Of a stretch of DNA of 64,000 nucleotides, positions 1 to 42,500 are shown piece by piece; within the stretch, counting starts at the first letter, position 1; each line of letters begins with the position of its first letter. This stretch comes from Oryzias latipes (taxonomy: Eukaryota; Chordata; Actinopteri; Beloniformes; Adrianichthyidae). The translations under genes and the position numbers were made by a program. Below the pieces are notes generated by a model that did not search any database, was not told the origin of the DNA, and worked only from the letters and a program-made list of their open reading frames with translations. The stretch covers positions 6,127,561 through 6,191,560 of the forward strand of contig NC_019867.2 in NCBI RefSeq assembly GCF_002234675.1, given 5' to 3'.

Positions 1-998
1 GAACCCTTCACACATAAGAGTGACTCTTCATCAGGTGGAGCTGCTGGAGCCTGATGCTGGAGGTCACAGGAGGGAACAGGAAGCCTTCAGAACTTGGTGC
101 ATGACAGCTTATTTTTGTGAACAACATAAAAATAACAAACCTTTGCAGGCGTCTCTAAATCAGAGTTTTCCTGAGACAAATGATAAATGATAGAACTCAT
201 CACGTGTTGATTCATTTAAACACTCTAATGAACTCATCAGAGACGAAAAGTGTCCAAACTGTTCAGGAAGACAATAGAATTGAAAGCTCATCAAGGTCAG
301 CTGAGCAAGTTTTGGAACAGATAACGTTAAAGCAAGACAAACAAAATTAAAGACATTTGAAGGTCTAAAGTTTCAAGGCAATCAAGAATAAAATGTATCA
401 GCAGCAACGATAAAGAGGCTCTTGGTGCTGCATTCTTAGTCCTTTGTGATCTGATGGCCATCACACAGTGCCGACACACACACACACACACACACACGAT
501 TGCATGCACTGTCCCAGGAGAAGGTCCTCTCAATGACATTACTGCACGCTCCAATTCAATTATGTGAATGGAATTTACAAAAGAATAAAATGCAGGGACC
601 AGACCAACCGAAAGCAGCAGAGTTGGAGATGATTCAACATCTCCAAGGCTCAGATGGTTTTCTGCTATGTGGGTCTCTAGAGAAAAGAAGAACCTGCAGA
701 TATTTTTTTTGTTTTGTTTTGTTTTCTGAGCAACACGCTCATTTCAAAACCACAAAATCACAGTTTATTTTGCTGTGAGAAAAACACACCATAAACAGGT
801 TATTCTGCAGCAGCCTCCTATATTTATTACCTTACTGATTGTTTGCCCACTAAATCCCTGCAGAACCTCTAATTTGACTCATTGGAACTTTTTTCACTTT
901 GTCGTCTACTTTGCATGAAGTGAGGGCTTCAAACCATAACCAGCTGGTGTGTTCAGGTGACCCTCAGAAACAGGAGTGCGTGCGTTCTGTGAGCTCAC
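1..998 (-). other. 5' part of slc25a1 intron 1
   Basis: AT-rich sequence between the slc25a1 exon 1 donor and the window edge. It contains a short CA microsatellite near 474-497 and no splice-bordered coding segment I could match to the carrier's later exons. Confidence 0.7.
474..497. repeat. (CA)12 microsatellite
   Basis: Uninterrupted CA dinucleotide run in the slc25a1 first intron. Confidence 0.9.
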
Positions 999-1110
999 CT
1001 GCCAGGATGGCTTTTCCCGGGTGGGTTAACTTCGCCTTTCCAGCCGGCGCCGCCGCCGCCAGACACCGCGGTCTGGAGAAAGGGTTGAAAAAGGAGCCAC
1101 GATCTTGCAT
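999..1110 (-). CDS. slc25a1: slc25a1 exon 1 (mitochondrial citrate/tricarboxylate carrier, partial)
   Basis: First coding exon of the mitochondrial citrate transporter, an inner-membrane carrier that exchanges citrate for malate and feeds cytosolic acetyl-CoA synthesis. On the minus strand the ATG at 1110 opens 37 codons plus one base. They end in an alanine-rich stretch and then KAKLTHPGKAILAG, which is the family's hallmark start of the first transmembrane repeat; the human protein has the same segment at its exon 1 end. A canonical donor (GTGAGC) follows at 998. The N-terminus before it (MQDRGSFFNPFSRPR) is a plausible mitochondrial presequence-like leader, longer on the basic side than I remember for mammals. 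I found no further exons in 1-998, so the remainder lies left of the window. The exon sits in a GC-rich island, and its upstream neighbour on the same strand is the clathrin heavy chain gene. Confidence 0.9.
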
Positions 1111-1335
1111 AGTTACTCCGTGAAATCTGAGGAAAACCACTTTTTTCCCCTCTTAAAGTGAGGTGAGGTGGGTCTAAAAACGCTGCGCCGTCCTGCCGGC
1201 GCGCCCTGGATGCAGGTGATCTCCGCTGCGCGCAGACGCTCTCCCGGATCTCTCGGTTGACAGTGGGCGGACACTCTTGAGGAAGTTGGGATCAACTACT
1301 TTCAATAAATGTTGTCTGTAACCATGGTAACGCCG
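1111..1335 (-). promoter_or_regulatory. slc25a1: slc25a1 CpG-rich promoter / 5' UTR with RFX X-box-like palindrome
   Basis: The GC- and CpG-rich block immediately upstream of the slc25a1 ATG contrasts sharply with the AT-rich surroundings, as expected of a housekeeping promoter. At 1318-1331 is a perfect 14-bp palindrome, GTAACCATGGTAAC, which fits the RFX X-box consensus GTNRCC-N(0-3)-RGYAAC in both halves. I see no TATA box. Transcription start sites cannot be placed from sequence alone. Confidence 0.6.
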
Positions 1336-1963
1336 GGGCTGAGCTACAGGGGATCCAATGAAGCTTGACTGCTCCTCTTGATTTTTAACGTTACGGTTGC
1401 AAAAAATGAAAAAAAAAAAAAAAAAAAAATCAGAACAGATTTTCCAGGTACATGGAATTAAACTGCATTCAGAGATGATTTTAAATATATTTCAGAAAAG
1501 TTAAAAACTACAATGGTGCAAAAGGGATAAATTAAATAGTTAAGTAAAGCATAAAAGGGGTGGGAATTCCAAGCAAATAACTTAACTCTTTTTGACAAAC
1601 TACACATTTAATAGTTTTGGTGTGTCATGTAATAAAGTACAAATATGAATAATTAGAGGCCTAATGGTAACATTAACATGTGTCGTAGGTCTTTTACCTC
1701 TAGTTTTCCCAATTAAGTTGTAATTAATCATCAAAAATCTGATATAAATCTTCGGGGGGGCGAAAAAAAGACCCGTCACCCTCTGCGGGTGTTTCTCACC
1801 CAAGCTCGGGTCCTCTACCAGAGGCCTGGGAGCTGGAGGGTCCAGCGCAGTAACCTCTCTGTTCCTAGCACTGCGCTTTTCTCTGCTGAGATGTCTGATA
1901 TCTGCTGTAGCCACTCCTCCAGTTTTGGGAGGCACCACAGGTGAAGGTGACAGTGGTGACAAA

Positions 1964-2109
1964 TTTACTTGGATTTTGTTTATTTGGAAGCTTAATTATA
2001 ATTAATAATTGATTATTCAAGCACTCTGGTTACTGCCCTGTGTGCTCCAATTAGGACTTGAATAATCAAGTCACAATTAAGCTTCCAAAATAAACAAAAT
2101 CCAAGTAAA
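1964..2109. repeat. Inverted repeat, arms of about 55 bp (MITE-like hairpin)
   Basis: Left arm 1964-2022 and right arm 2057-2109 are near-perfect reverse complements; both carry the unit TTGGATTTTGTTTATTTGGA or its complement and a TAAGCTTCCAAA block. The loop is about 34 bp. The structure looks like a small terminal-inverted-repeat element or a palindromic remnant. Confidence 0.75.
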
Positions 2110-2269
2110 AAATTTTTATACCAACATGACTTTTGGTTCATTTTTACCTGCAAAGCTTCATTTTTAAATTCTTAAATCTTCCTTTAGAAAACTTTAATGC
2201 TTTTTTTCCCCCATTAAGCCTAAAATTTTTCTTTGTTTTTGTTTTTTTCATTCTAAGTTTTTTTTCCCT

Positions 2270-2346
2270 CTGCTGTCAGTTGCTAGGGTGACAAACAAAT
2301 TTCCCACGTGTGGGATCAATAAAGTATTTCTGATTCTGATTCTGAA
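2270..2346 (+). mobile_element. LINE-type 3' end with (TGATTC) tail
   Basis: The sequence GGGATCAATAAAGTATTTC followed by tandem TGATTC units is the kind of 3' terminus seen on truncated fish LINE elements (L2-like). Only the tail is recognisable. Confidence 0.55.
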
Positions 2347-3459
2347 AATGCTTTTTTTTCTCATTTAATTTCTTCAACATTTTTTATTTTTTTATTCTTT
2401 ATCACAAGTGTGTTTTGTCGATTTTCTGCATCTAAAAGTGTCTGTTACACTCAGTTGAAAAAGTGTCACAGAGCAAACATTAACTTAAAAAAAAAGAGTC
2501 TAACTGCACACTAAAACAGCCTCATTCTATTCCACTCAGACCTTTCACAGATCTGATCAGGCAGTGGGAGTAAACCAGCTTCTCCTGATGGGAGAAAAGT
2601 CTTGAACAGCCTCTTGAAAAGCTCAGATGCTTTGAAAGCTCAGCTTGGCAAGAAGGGAAGACCTTAAAACCTTAAATATTTAGGAATATATTTTTGTGAG
2701 GAAACAAATAACCACACTGCAGACAACAGATAAAGTATTTCATATTTGACATTTCTTCGATTACGTCAGTATCTTTACACACTGCTTTAAGTACAGCAAT
2801 GATATCTAAGTGGCACCAAGATGTGTGTTTATTCCACAAGTTCTTGGTGCTTCAACATTTTCTTAGCAAGAAAAAGAAAATTCACAGGAAAAAGCTTTCC
2901 TCCCTCCTTATTTTAAACACATCAGTAATACTTTATATATTTGAGGTTAACATGACACTTGTGCTCCTGATTGCAGCATTATCATTTGGAAGCACATGCA
3001 CAGACTATGGCATAGAACAATTCATCATTATTATTAATAATATAATATCACCTGCATTCTTTTCTTGTCTTTTGAACAAAATCATCATTAAACTCTTTTT
3101 TTTTTTTTTTTTCCAGAAACTGGGCTGATGATTTTGTTGTGCGTCTGTTGTGTGCACACACGCACAAACCCACACACAAATGCTGTAACCTTCATTAAGA
3201 AGTGTCCTTAGCCCGAATACAGCAAACACGTTGTACCTGTTGTGAGAGGACATGAAAAACTATTGCACATTTTTCTAGTCAGAGCATGAGACTGATGTGA
3301 ACATGAACAAACACAATGCCTCATCGGAGTATGTAAGGCCATGACAGTGCTTTAAGGAGGGGACAGGAAAACATTTCCCTTCTTCACGCCCTAGTGAAGT
3401 CTCTTCTTCATCAGTGCTGAACATAACATATTTTAAAAAAAGCTGCTCAATGGATGCAG

Positions 3460-3465
3460 TTTAAT
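3460..3465 (-). promoter_or_regulatory. cltcl1: Candidate polyadenylation signal of cltcl1 (ATTAAA)
   Basis: On the minus strand ATTAAA lies about 265 nt after the stop codon. A canonical AATAAA is found only further on (2828-2833), so the 3' UTR could be short or about 900 nt. Unverified. Confidence 0.3.
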
Positions 3466-3729
3466 GGAACTGCAGCAGGACAGAGAGGTCTGCTGGAACT
3501 ACGCTAATTCTTTAAGGAAAGGTGACATCATGCTGTTCAAGGTCAGGGATGGAAGATGGGAGTCCTTCAGCGTCTGATTTAACCCAAACTGGGGAAAAGT
3601 TTAAAAAAAACAACAACCTAGAGATGAAGTTTTTTACTGGACTTTCAGGTTGGATTCTCCATATTTAGACCCAGAGCAGCAGTTTTGGTTTTGGGTCAAA
3701 ACCAGGATGCACCAGGAGGAGCTGGGGCT

Positions 3730-33938
<30,209 letters not shown>

Positions 33939-34460
33939 TGTTTTTGCGAGTCTGAAGAATCCACGGAGAAGGAGAGGGGACGGGGACAACAAGAAGAAAG
34001 AGGGGGGGGGGGGGTCTTCTAACTGTGCCCTAGACGCCCCAAAAGCCAAACTGGTGGAAAGTTATTAGTGAACCGGGAGGCTCGCGCTCTCAAATCCTGC
34101 GACTGCTTCTCTGGAGCCTCCCTACGCCAGCAGTCCATAAAACACTCCACACATCCGCCAAGAAAACTAGTCCTCACGAATGACAGCCGAACCAAACATG
34201 GTCATTCAGAACCCTTTTAAGCAAACGCATCTAACTTTTTAAAAAAATCAACATACATGCATTATAATTGATGACTACATACGAAGCTTGTGCTGTCGTT
34301 TTGTCCCTGCAGTGCTGCACAACACCCCTCTGATGTGTAGCCTTCCGCAACAACCCCCGCCCCCTTTCGATCCACCAACTTCGAACTCGGGGTTCATCAC
34401 GCACGCGCTACCTTCTCACGCCTGAAACACTTTCCGAAAAGTGCACGTGCACTCAATGGA
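33939..34460 (-). promoter_or_regulatory. cltcl1: cltcl1 promoter / 5' UTR (CpG-enriched)
   Basis: The sequence from about 33630 to 34460 is richer in G+C and CpG than its surroundings and brackets exon 1, as expected for a clathrin promoter. There are a poly-G run at 34002-34015 and GC boxes near 34361-34372. At 34440-34453 is a 14-bp perfect palindrome, AGTGCACGTGCACT, centred on a CACGTG E-box, about 500 bp upstream of the ATG. No TATA box is evident. Confidence 0.6.
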
Positions 34461-36440
34461 TGACGCAGGGCCCCCGAGAATGCTGACGTTTCTACGCGTT
34501 TTCCCCTTGAAAGCTGCTAATTCGACATTTTTAACCCCGACTTTCATCACCGTTACATCGGCAAATGAAAAACCCAGAGGCAATGATAATCTGGATTCAC
34601 TGCAGATGGCACTTTCTTTTGCTAAATATAGAATTATGAACATTTTAAATAAAGAATTTGAGGGAATCTCCAAAGAGACATTGTTTAATGGAACAAAATA
34701 CTGGTTTTGTTTATTTGAATGTCTTGTCTGGAAGTAGATTCCCAAAATGTAAACAATTAAATGTTGTTGTTTTTTTACTTGTACTGTCTTTTATTGGTTC
34801 ATTATTTTTATTTTTCGCCTTGCACACTGCTGATGTTGGACCACCCACAATTTAACTGCTACTGGCAACTACAATAAAGTCTATTTTATTCTATTCTGTT
34901 TAAAACTTACATAAATCTCATTCATTTGATAAGTTTTCTTAACTGCAAGCCATTTTTTTATTACATGTCTTACCACTTCTTTGTTGTCATATATTCCTGA
35001 TCCCTCTTTGTAATCTTCTGGTGAAACACTTTCACCAGTTTTTGGTCCATCGGGTTTGTGTTCAGACTGTTATGATAATTGTGCTTTGTTTCTATCTTTT
35101 TTTCATTCCATTGCTTTGTTTCTCATGAGAAAAACTACAGTGGATACTTAACCAATAGCCTCTGGGGACTTTTTTGATTAGTTTTCAATTAAAACTACTG
35201 ATTGTAAACAGAAGATGTGATTGGCAAAGTCACTTCTCTTCTCAGCACTGCATCTGGTCTTCACGTTATATAAATTAAATTAAAAAGCAACAAGCATACA
35301 TTTATACCAAAAATAGATCAAATTGGAAACATTGGTTCAGTGGGTTAAAACATGCTGGAGGTGAAAGCTTGGTGGTTGAGACTGAGTTTTAGTCACTTAT
35401 TGGAGAACATTTCTCAAATACATCTGTCATAAACTAAACTGCAGCAGGAAGTTACACACCCCTAAATGCTGAAAATTGCCACGTGCAAACCCCAAATGTT
35501 TTGTTATTTTGAACATGACTCCACAAAGATACAATTTAGTCTGTTTACTTACAAGATAAATGATAAACTGCTCAATATATTATGTTTAATCATTTTAGAG
35601 ACAATATGTTACACAATTACAAATAATTTGTCCAATGCACTTCAAAAAAAGTGTTAACATTTTGATTTTTTTCAGTTGTGGCTTATGATCTTAATTAAAA
35701 ATACACGAATCATGTGGATCCTCGCTAATTTTGACAACCTTTTGGCAGAAATGGAGGATTCCGGCTCTCAAAGGACAAAACCACACCTTGATCTCCAGTC
35801 AGTTCTTTATTCCAAGTCAAAACAGCTCTGCACATAGCAACTTTTAGAAAAAGTGTCCTTTTTTTAAATGCAGTCTGCTATCACACTAAAGTATCACACC
35901 AAAAGTAACGATTTTTACTCTCAAATAAAGTAAACTAAATAACAGCTAAAGAAATATGAATGTGATCCCCTTTTTTTAAAGAAAACAAACTTGGATGCTG
36001 TTGCATTGCAGTTTTAAATCTGAAATGCTTTGAGTCTTCTTGTATAAAAAGAGGCAAACATGTGAAACTTTTCCTGTTTTCCAGAGTCCCACTATTTTCA
36101 AAGTGCGAACAAATATTGCTAAAAGAAAAAGTAGTGATTCATCCAGATGTAACATGAAATAATATAATATAAGAGTAGAAAAAAAAGGTGGACTACCACC
36201 GTACTTCACTCTGATCAACTGTTTATGAGCCCTACAAGCATCAATATCAGGTTTGTGTTTGCAGAAGCAAATAAAAACGTTCAAGTTAACTAACAGGCTA
36301 TCATTTCAGGCAAGAAATCAAAGCTTGCATTTTTTTAAAAATACGATAAATGAGAAAAATTATCAGAAAAACCTCATATGAAATTGTATCTTCATCCACA
36401 TCAGGACCTTGCTGATTATTTTCAGCGTTACCTGAAGTTC
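34461..36440. other. Intergenic region between cltcl1 promoter and SH2-adaptor 3' end
   Basis: AT-rich DNA with no splice-bordered coding segment or clear repeat. An AATAAAGTCTATTTTATTCT tail near 34872-34891 may belong to a small retroposed repeat. Confidence 0.5.
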
Positions 36441-36446
36441 TTTATT
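36441..36446 (-). promoter_or_regulatory. Candidate polyadenylation signal of the SH2-adaptor gene (AATAAA)
   Basis: Canonical AATAAA on the minus strand about 100 nt after the stop codon at 36548. Confidence 0.45.
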
Positions 36447-36547
36447 TTGCTGGTTTTGTGGAGAAGTGACTGAACTTCCCATTGCAAACTTTGTTTGAAC
36501 TTTTGACCTTATGACCCTTGTCAACTCATCATAATGTAAATGCAGTC

Positions 36548-39500
36548 TTAAGGGCGTACAGGGTAAGTTAAATGTACTGAGTGCTTGGCCTGGCTCTTGC
36601 TGTCAATCAGGAGCAGTTGATTTTTCTGGTGGTGAGAAATAATCTCATCGAGACTGCTGAAAGTCTGAAGGAGGGATGGAAAAATGGTAAAAATTCATTG
36701 AAAACAAGTGGTAAACACAGTGAAATGAGAAGAGAGCAGATGTTTTTCTTCCTTGTCCTCACCTCTTCATTCTTTTTGCCCTCTTTTCCAAGGGCATAAC
36801 CTTGCACGTCCTCCAGGAAACGGATGGGGACGTTGTAGACCTTCTGCTGGTACAGCACGACGAGGGTGTAGGGCTGACAGCTTCTTTGGTCCGAGCTGTG
36901 GCGAATGAGAAAGGCACCATCCTACAAGGCAAAGGGAGGAGAAGAAAACAAGAAAATCTTGGATTTAGATTCACTGAGATTGGGTTTTATTTACAGAAAA
37001 TGTTGGATTATCTCAAACCTGATTTATAAAGCACTTTAACCCCTTCATGCCTGAATTTATTTCCAATTATTGAAAAAAATATATTCTTTAGTGTTCTTTC
37101 CATAAATCAAATCGAGTCCTGGATTAAATGTTATGTTGTAAAATAGTGACATAGGCATGAAGGGGTTGAACCAATATTAAAGGGAAGTTGATTGAAAGGG
37201 AAACACTTAAAAAGCCACTGGAAACAGATAAAAAAACAAGGTAGCTGCTAGAAAATAAGTGATTGGCTGTAAGATGTAAATTCAAAGAGTTTTCAGACAA
37301 AATGTGGCTAAATCAACATGTCAAATGCTGATGGCGAGATGTTTTGCCATTTTCATGAAAACATTTGCTCATTTTGATCTCACTGGCAGCAGCAAAGTAA
37401 TGAAATGTAAGATGAAGAAGTCTATTAAACATCTGTGCCCACAGCTATGAACGTCTGTTGTATAGAATGTATTACAGGATTAAGAGAAAAAGTCAGAAAC
37501 TAAAAGTTATTTTTCAAATCTACTGAAAAGCTCCAATCATAGGGGACTGTGACAGATTTCCTCTTCCAAAACCCGAATGAAATGTACACAACAGTGTAGT
37601 TTTACAAATAAAATAAACGGTTAGTGAGATTCGATGTAATATTTTTGTGTTGTTTTAATTTTTATTCACACTTTTACAATCTTTCAAGAAGGTTTTAGCT
37701 CGGTTTTAGCTCTGTTAACCTTGTTTACGCTCTCCAGCAAATCCTCGGCCGTCTTTCTTGAACAGTCTCCACCAAACCACTCTTTGACCTGAAAAGTAAT
37801 GCAAATGAGTCAATTTTAGCTCCGTTTGTGGTTGTTCAAATATTATTGAAGATAAATAATAACTAAACTCAAAACAGTTCAGACAGAAGACGATAATCTT
37901 AAGTGACCAAATTTAAAAAAATCTGAGTCAATGCTTTTTCTGTCTTTAAAAAATGAGCAATCAAATCTCCAAAATGAAGATAACACTATATTAAAATCAT
38001 GCATTGATGACGGTGTAGGAATTAATTCAGTAAGTCGCACTCAGAACACAAATTTTTACCCATTTAAATATTTTCATTGTTTTATAAAACTTATCTACAG
38101 GCACATGTTTATAGGGTTTAAAATTTCACACTTTATATATAATAAAATTAATTAAAATCACAGACATTTTTTAACAACTACTATCCTACTTATGACTTAC
38201 CTCATACCTCAACGGTTTATTTGCTCTCATTCCACCTTAAAACAGAGAGAAAACGCCTCCTGAGCATGCATACATCCTGTGTCTTTACAGATTAATATTT
38301 AAAGTGCTGCACAGCTAGTGACAAGATGATCTCTGGCTTTAAAAGAAATTACCCTGAGGCTTTAGCAGAGAGATCACACCGGGAGTAAGAGTGGCAAATT
38401 CGGTGCGACATGTGGGATGCTTATACTTAGCAGGTTGGTTCATATTTTGTTTTAATACAGAAGATGGCTCCTGACCTGTTCTTCTGTCAATCACTGGAGG
38501 AAACATTGAACTCTGAAAGGGAAGTGGTGTGACATTTGTGTGTTATGACATTGTGTTTAGACCAAGGACCATTCATTTTTAAGCTGCCAAAGGAAAACAA
38601 ACTTACAGATTTCCCTCCAGGAATCGGAGGCTTCACCCTGCTGAAAGTGAGAATGAAAAGCTTGATGCATGCTTCACAGCAGCAGTGTGATCATCAACGA
38701 CAGGAGACATTAGTGCTTGCATTGCCGAATGAGGAACGTTGTGCTGAGATAAACTTACATCGGTATAGGAACTGAAGGTGTTAAGGGAGACGTGGGCTTT
38801 CTCATTGGTGCACGTGTAGCAGTAGGGCACACTAGGAAGAGAACGGGACACACAGTTGTGTGAAGTTTTTCTTAGTGATGCTGCTATGCAAATTCTACAT
38901 GAGCGTTTTGTTTGTGCGTGCGAACAAATGCAAATCCAACGCACCTGCTTCTGGCTCCACATACAGGCCATCATTTTTTTCCTAAAACACAGGAAGAAAC
39001 AGACACCAGGGAACAAGGATTGTTTTCATTGCATTTAGATGTTAAATATACTGTAAAAAAGTATCTTCCTCTTTCATTCTAGTCTCTTCAAAGATACCTA
39101 AAATAAAAGGCAAATTCTAACTGGTTTAGATGTCGGTTTTAACTCCTCTGGAGAACAAAGTCTTCTTATGAAGTTAACATCACAACTGCAACTAGAAGTC
39201 TGAGGAGGTTAAACTCTGTTAATCTGGCTTTAGAAAACAGTGAAGGATGAAACAAAGAATTGGGTCCTAATTAAGTCCAAACTTAATTAGAAGAAAGTAG
39301 AGAAAATTGTTATATTTTTAAGAGAGTCAAAGAATGACAAAGAGTCCTTTTTTTTTTGAGTGTTTCAATACGAATTTAATATTTGCAAACAAATCTAAGT
39401 CAACACAGATGGTTTCATGCAAAAGTTAAGAACGAGACATTTTACTCACCGGCTCTTCGTTTGGATCCTCATAAACATCTAAAGTATTGAAGTGAAAGAA

Positions 39501-42500
39501 CAACTCAGTTGTTTCTACATTGTAGTTTTAACGTTTTCACCACAGAATTTTTTTGTCAAAGGAAACATTGTGAGTGTTGTTTTTTTCATTATAAGGCTGA
39601 TTTTTTTCCTCTTTCTGCACTGCAAACTATTTGATCATGGCAAAGGTTTAAAATCTTGTTTTGAAGCATCTATTACCAGGTTTTAAGTTGTTTAGCTTCT
39701 TTTTGCACAACACCTTTCCAAGCTTTTCTCAAAATCAGCAAAGTAAAGAATCTTTTGTCTCAAAGCTAAGATCTAAAAAAAAAAATCATTATTAAAATGA
39801 GTCACATATCCTTTTACTCCACTATCTTGACAAAGAAAACTTGATTTAAGACTCAAAAACACTCACATTTCAGATTGGTGTTGTTTTCCTATATCAAGGT
39901 TCCCTCTTTCTGCACATTGTCTGAAAGGTTTTACAAAAAGTAAACTGATATCTGTACTTTAGCAAAGACTTCATGTCTAAAATTGCTCTGAATAGAAATG
40001 TTAGATATGCGTCTGAGAAATTGGAATGAAAAACAAATGTCTCTCATTTATCAAGTATTTAAAGAGCAGAATGGCCTGTCTGTGCTTTGCAAGTTTGTCA
40101 AAAAGATCTCTAAACTGAAGTTCAGGAACACTTCAGTAGGGGGCAGTCACTTCTCTGTTTCAGTTTGGTGTTGGATGTTGTATTTTTCTTTGTAATCCAG
40201 AGTATATGACAGATTAATTTATTCTTTTCTTTCATTGTGACCCTTTAGTGAGAGTATTTTCTATAACGGTTAAACTGATTACTGCACCTTCATCAATAGA
40301 CTCAGAGGCTAGAGAAGGAAGCGGCATCATCTTCCTCCTCCCAGGCTTCTCATTTCTGTCTACTTGAGGTGCTGGAGAGCATAAAGCAGTCATGAGATAT
40401 TCAAATATGACACCAAAACACCAAGAAGTAATGGTCAAAATAATGACTCACGTTTTTTCGTATCGCTGAATAAATCTTGACGTTGTTGTCGTTTCTAGAT
40501 GGTAAAAGTCCAAAATTCATTGAAAGTGAAGGACGGATTGAACATAATCTGATGGTTATTGATTGACAGCTGGCGTTACCAGATTTTTAGATAGGTGGGG
40601 AAGTGGAGGGGCAGCCTCCCTCTTGGGAATTGCTGGGTTGGGTGGCCTGTCGTCTAGAAAAAAAAAATTAAAAGTGACGTTTGTGAGTTTTTTTTTTCCA
40701 TTTGCATTACAAAAACGATAAAATCTTAGGTCAAAGTTGTACCCGAGTAAATGTTGTCCTGCGCTTGCGTCTGTGGGACGTCACGAGGCGAAAGCTCACA
40801 GGGAGGGATTTCATACGTATCCCCATACACATCATCTATCTGGTATTAAACAATGTCAATAAGTGACCAAATGCAAAATTTAGGGACAAAGCCTGCACAA
40901 TTTTACATAGATAATGAAGACAAAAGACTTACAAGCTCACTCTGTGAGGTTTTGCCTGAAAAATACCATTTGAAAAATACATAAGTACCCACACAGTCTT
41001 CCATAATGTTCTGATGTGAAACTAGTATTACCTGGCTGTCTGGGAGGAGGTGAAGGTACAGGATTTCTGCAAGGAGGTGACATGAAGCTTAAATGTATTT
41101 CTGGTGAGACTTTAAGAATTTAATCAATCTAATAACACTCACGGGTTCTTCAGTTTTCCCAAAAAGGCCTGAAAGATGGGGGAAAAAGTGTTTAAAATCT
41201 AAGTAAATAACAGAGCGACAGACATGTAGGCTCAGATTTTCAGTTGTGGCAAAAGTGGCCTCTTACACTCCTCTCTGTAGTGGAGGGTGGCAAAAAACCA
41301 GACCACTAATGTTCAGCATATCTTTGCAACTATTGGGGGCATGTGTTAAAGTGTTGATCCAAATGTAAGTTTTAAATGTTATGTTTTCCCCCAAATCAGG
41401 TAGAAAAAACACTTTACCAGTGGAAAAAGACCCTAAAACATTAAGTATCCTAAGTATTTAACAAGCAAATACAGCTGTTGTTTATCTAATTTTGTTCAAA
41501 GTTAAGTGTAAATTAGTCAACGAAAAGGATTCTAACTATATTATTTTGTGACCTTTTTGATTTTGCAGGTAGTAGTGAAAAAATTGATGCAGTTTCCTAA
41601 AGTTATCAAATCCATTGATCTCTTGCTAATTTGACAGGGCTACTTCCTTTCTCTTTAAATGTCAAAGTTTCAACCCAACTATGTTTTCCTGCAAGATTGT
41701 GGCTCGGTTCTTAAGAAAACAGGTCTGTCAATTTATCAGAGATCATCAGAGATGGGGGGCAAACCGCCATGAGTGAGCTGGCGTCCAAAAAAAAAAAGCT
41801 GTAGCAACTTTAATGCTTGACCAGATACAGGAGGCAGGTTCTTTCCTTATAATGCTCAAAAGTAAACAAAATACTCCTTGTCCGACAAAGTTTTTTGCCA
41901 TCATGCAAACTTGGGCAGGATGACGAAAGAGCACATTTCAGAACAAGTGTTTGTCAAGAATGTAAAGGCGTACCACAAAGAATAAATCGGTTCATCATTC
42001 TGAGAACCCTACTAAAAGACTTGTGGTTTTTGTAGAAAAATAGTGCACACGGCTCATTTACTGAATGTTTAGTAAATCCTGCATAAAAAAAGAAACAATT
42101 ATCATGTGAATTTAAGGCATATTTGTTAACACAGTCCTGTCCAATGCATGACAACATAAGCAGTAATGTTTTTATAAATGTTTCAGAGCACATTCTTCTG
42201 TGAGGCTGCAGGATTGTGTAACATGAAACTTTGTGTTGAGTTAAATATGAAAAGTGCTATATAAATAAAAATTTGATTTGATTTGTTGAAATAATGAATG
42301 TAAAGTATGAAAATGTGTGCAGTGGCTTGTTTTTTCCATTCCAGCTGCAATACTTTAGATGAGCACATGTTTGATAATCAATATTTGTCAAACTTTTATT
42401 GCAAAATTCCCTTTAAGTTACTGTTAGGTTATATATTTGCCTTTAGAGGACAAAAGTATTAGGATTCGAGAAGCACCTGTTTCAGTTCTGTATTTAAAAG

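Larger units (their letters stand above)
1336..3400. other. Intergenic region between slc25a1 promoter and cltcl1 3' end
   Basis: AT-rich DNA with a poly-A run (about 1406-1429), a hairpin-forming inverted repeat (1964-2109), a LINE-type tail (about 2270-2346) and a poly-T tract near 3096-3113. No coding exon is supported here. Confidence 0.6.

Noticed and set aside
38201..38235. Alternative donor after GTTGAG within this SH2-adaptor exon
   Set aside because: It would give an in-frame stop or break phase with the VKEWF exon; the GTAAGT donor at 38200 fits phase and consensus.
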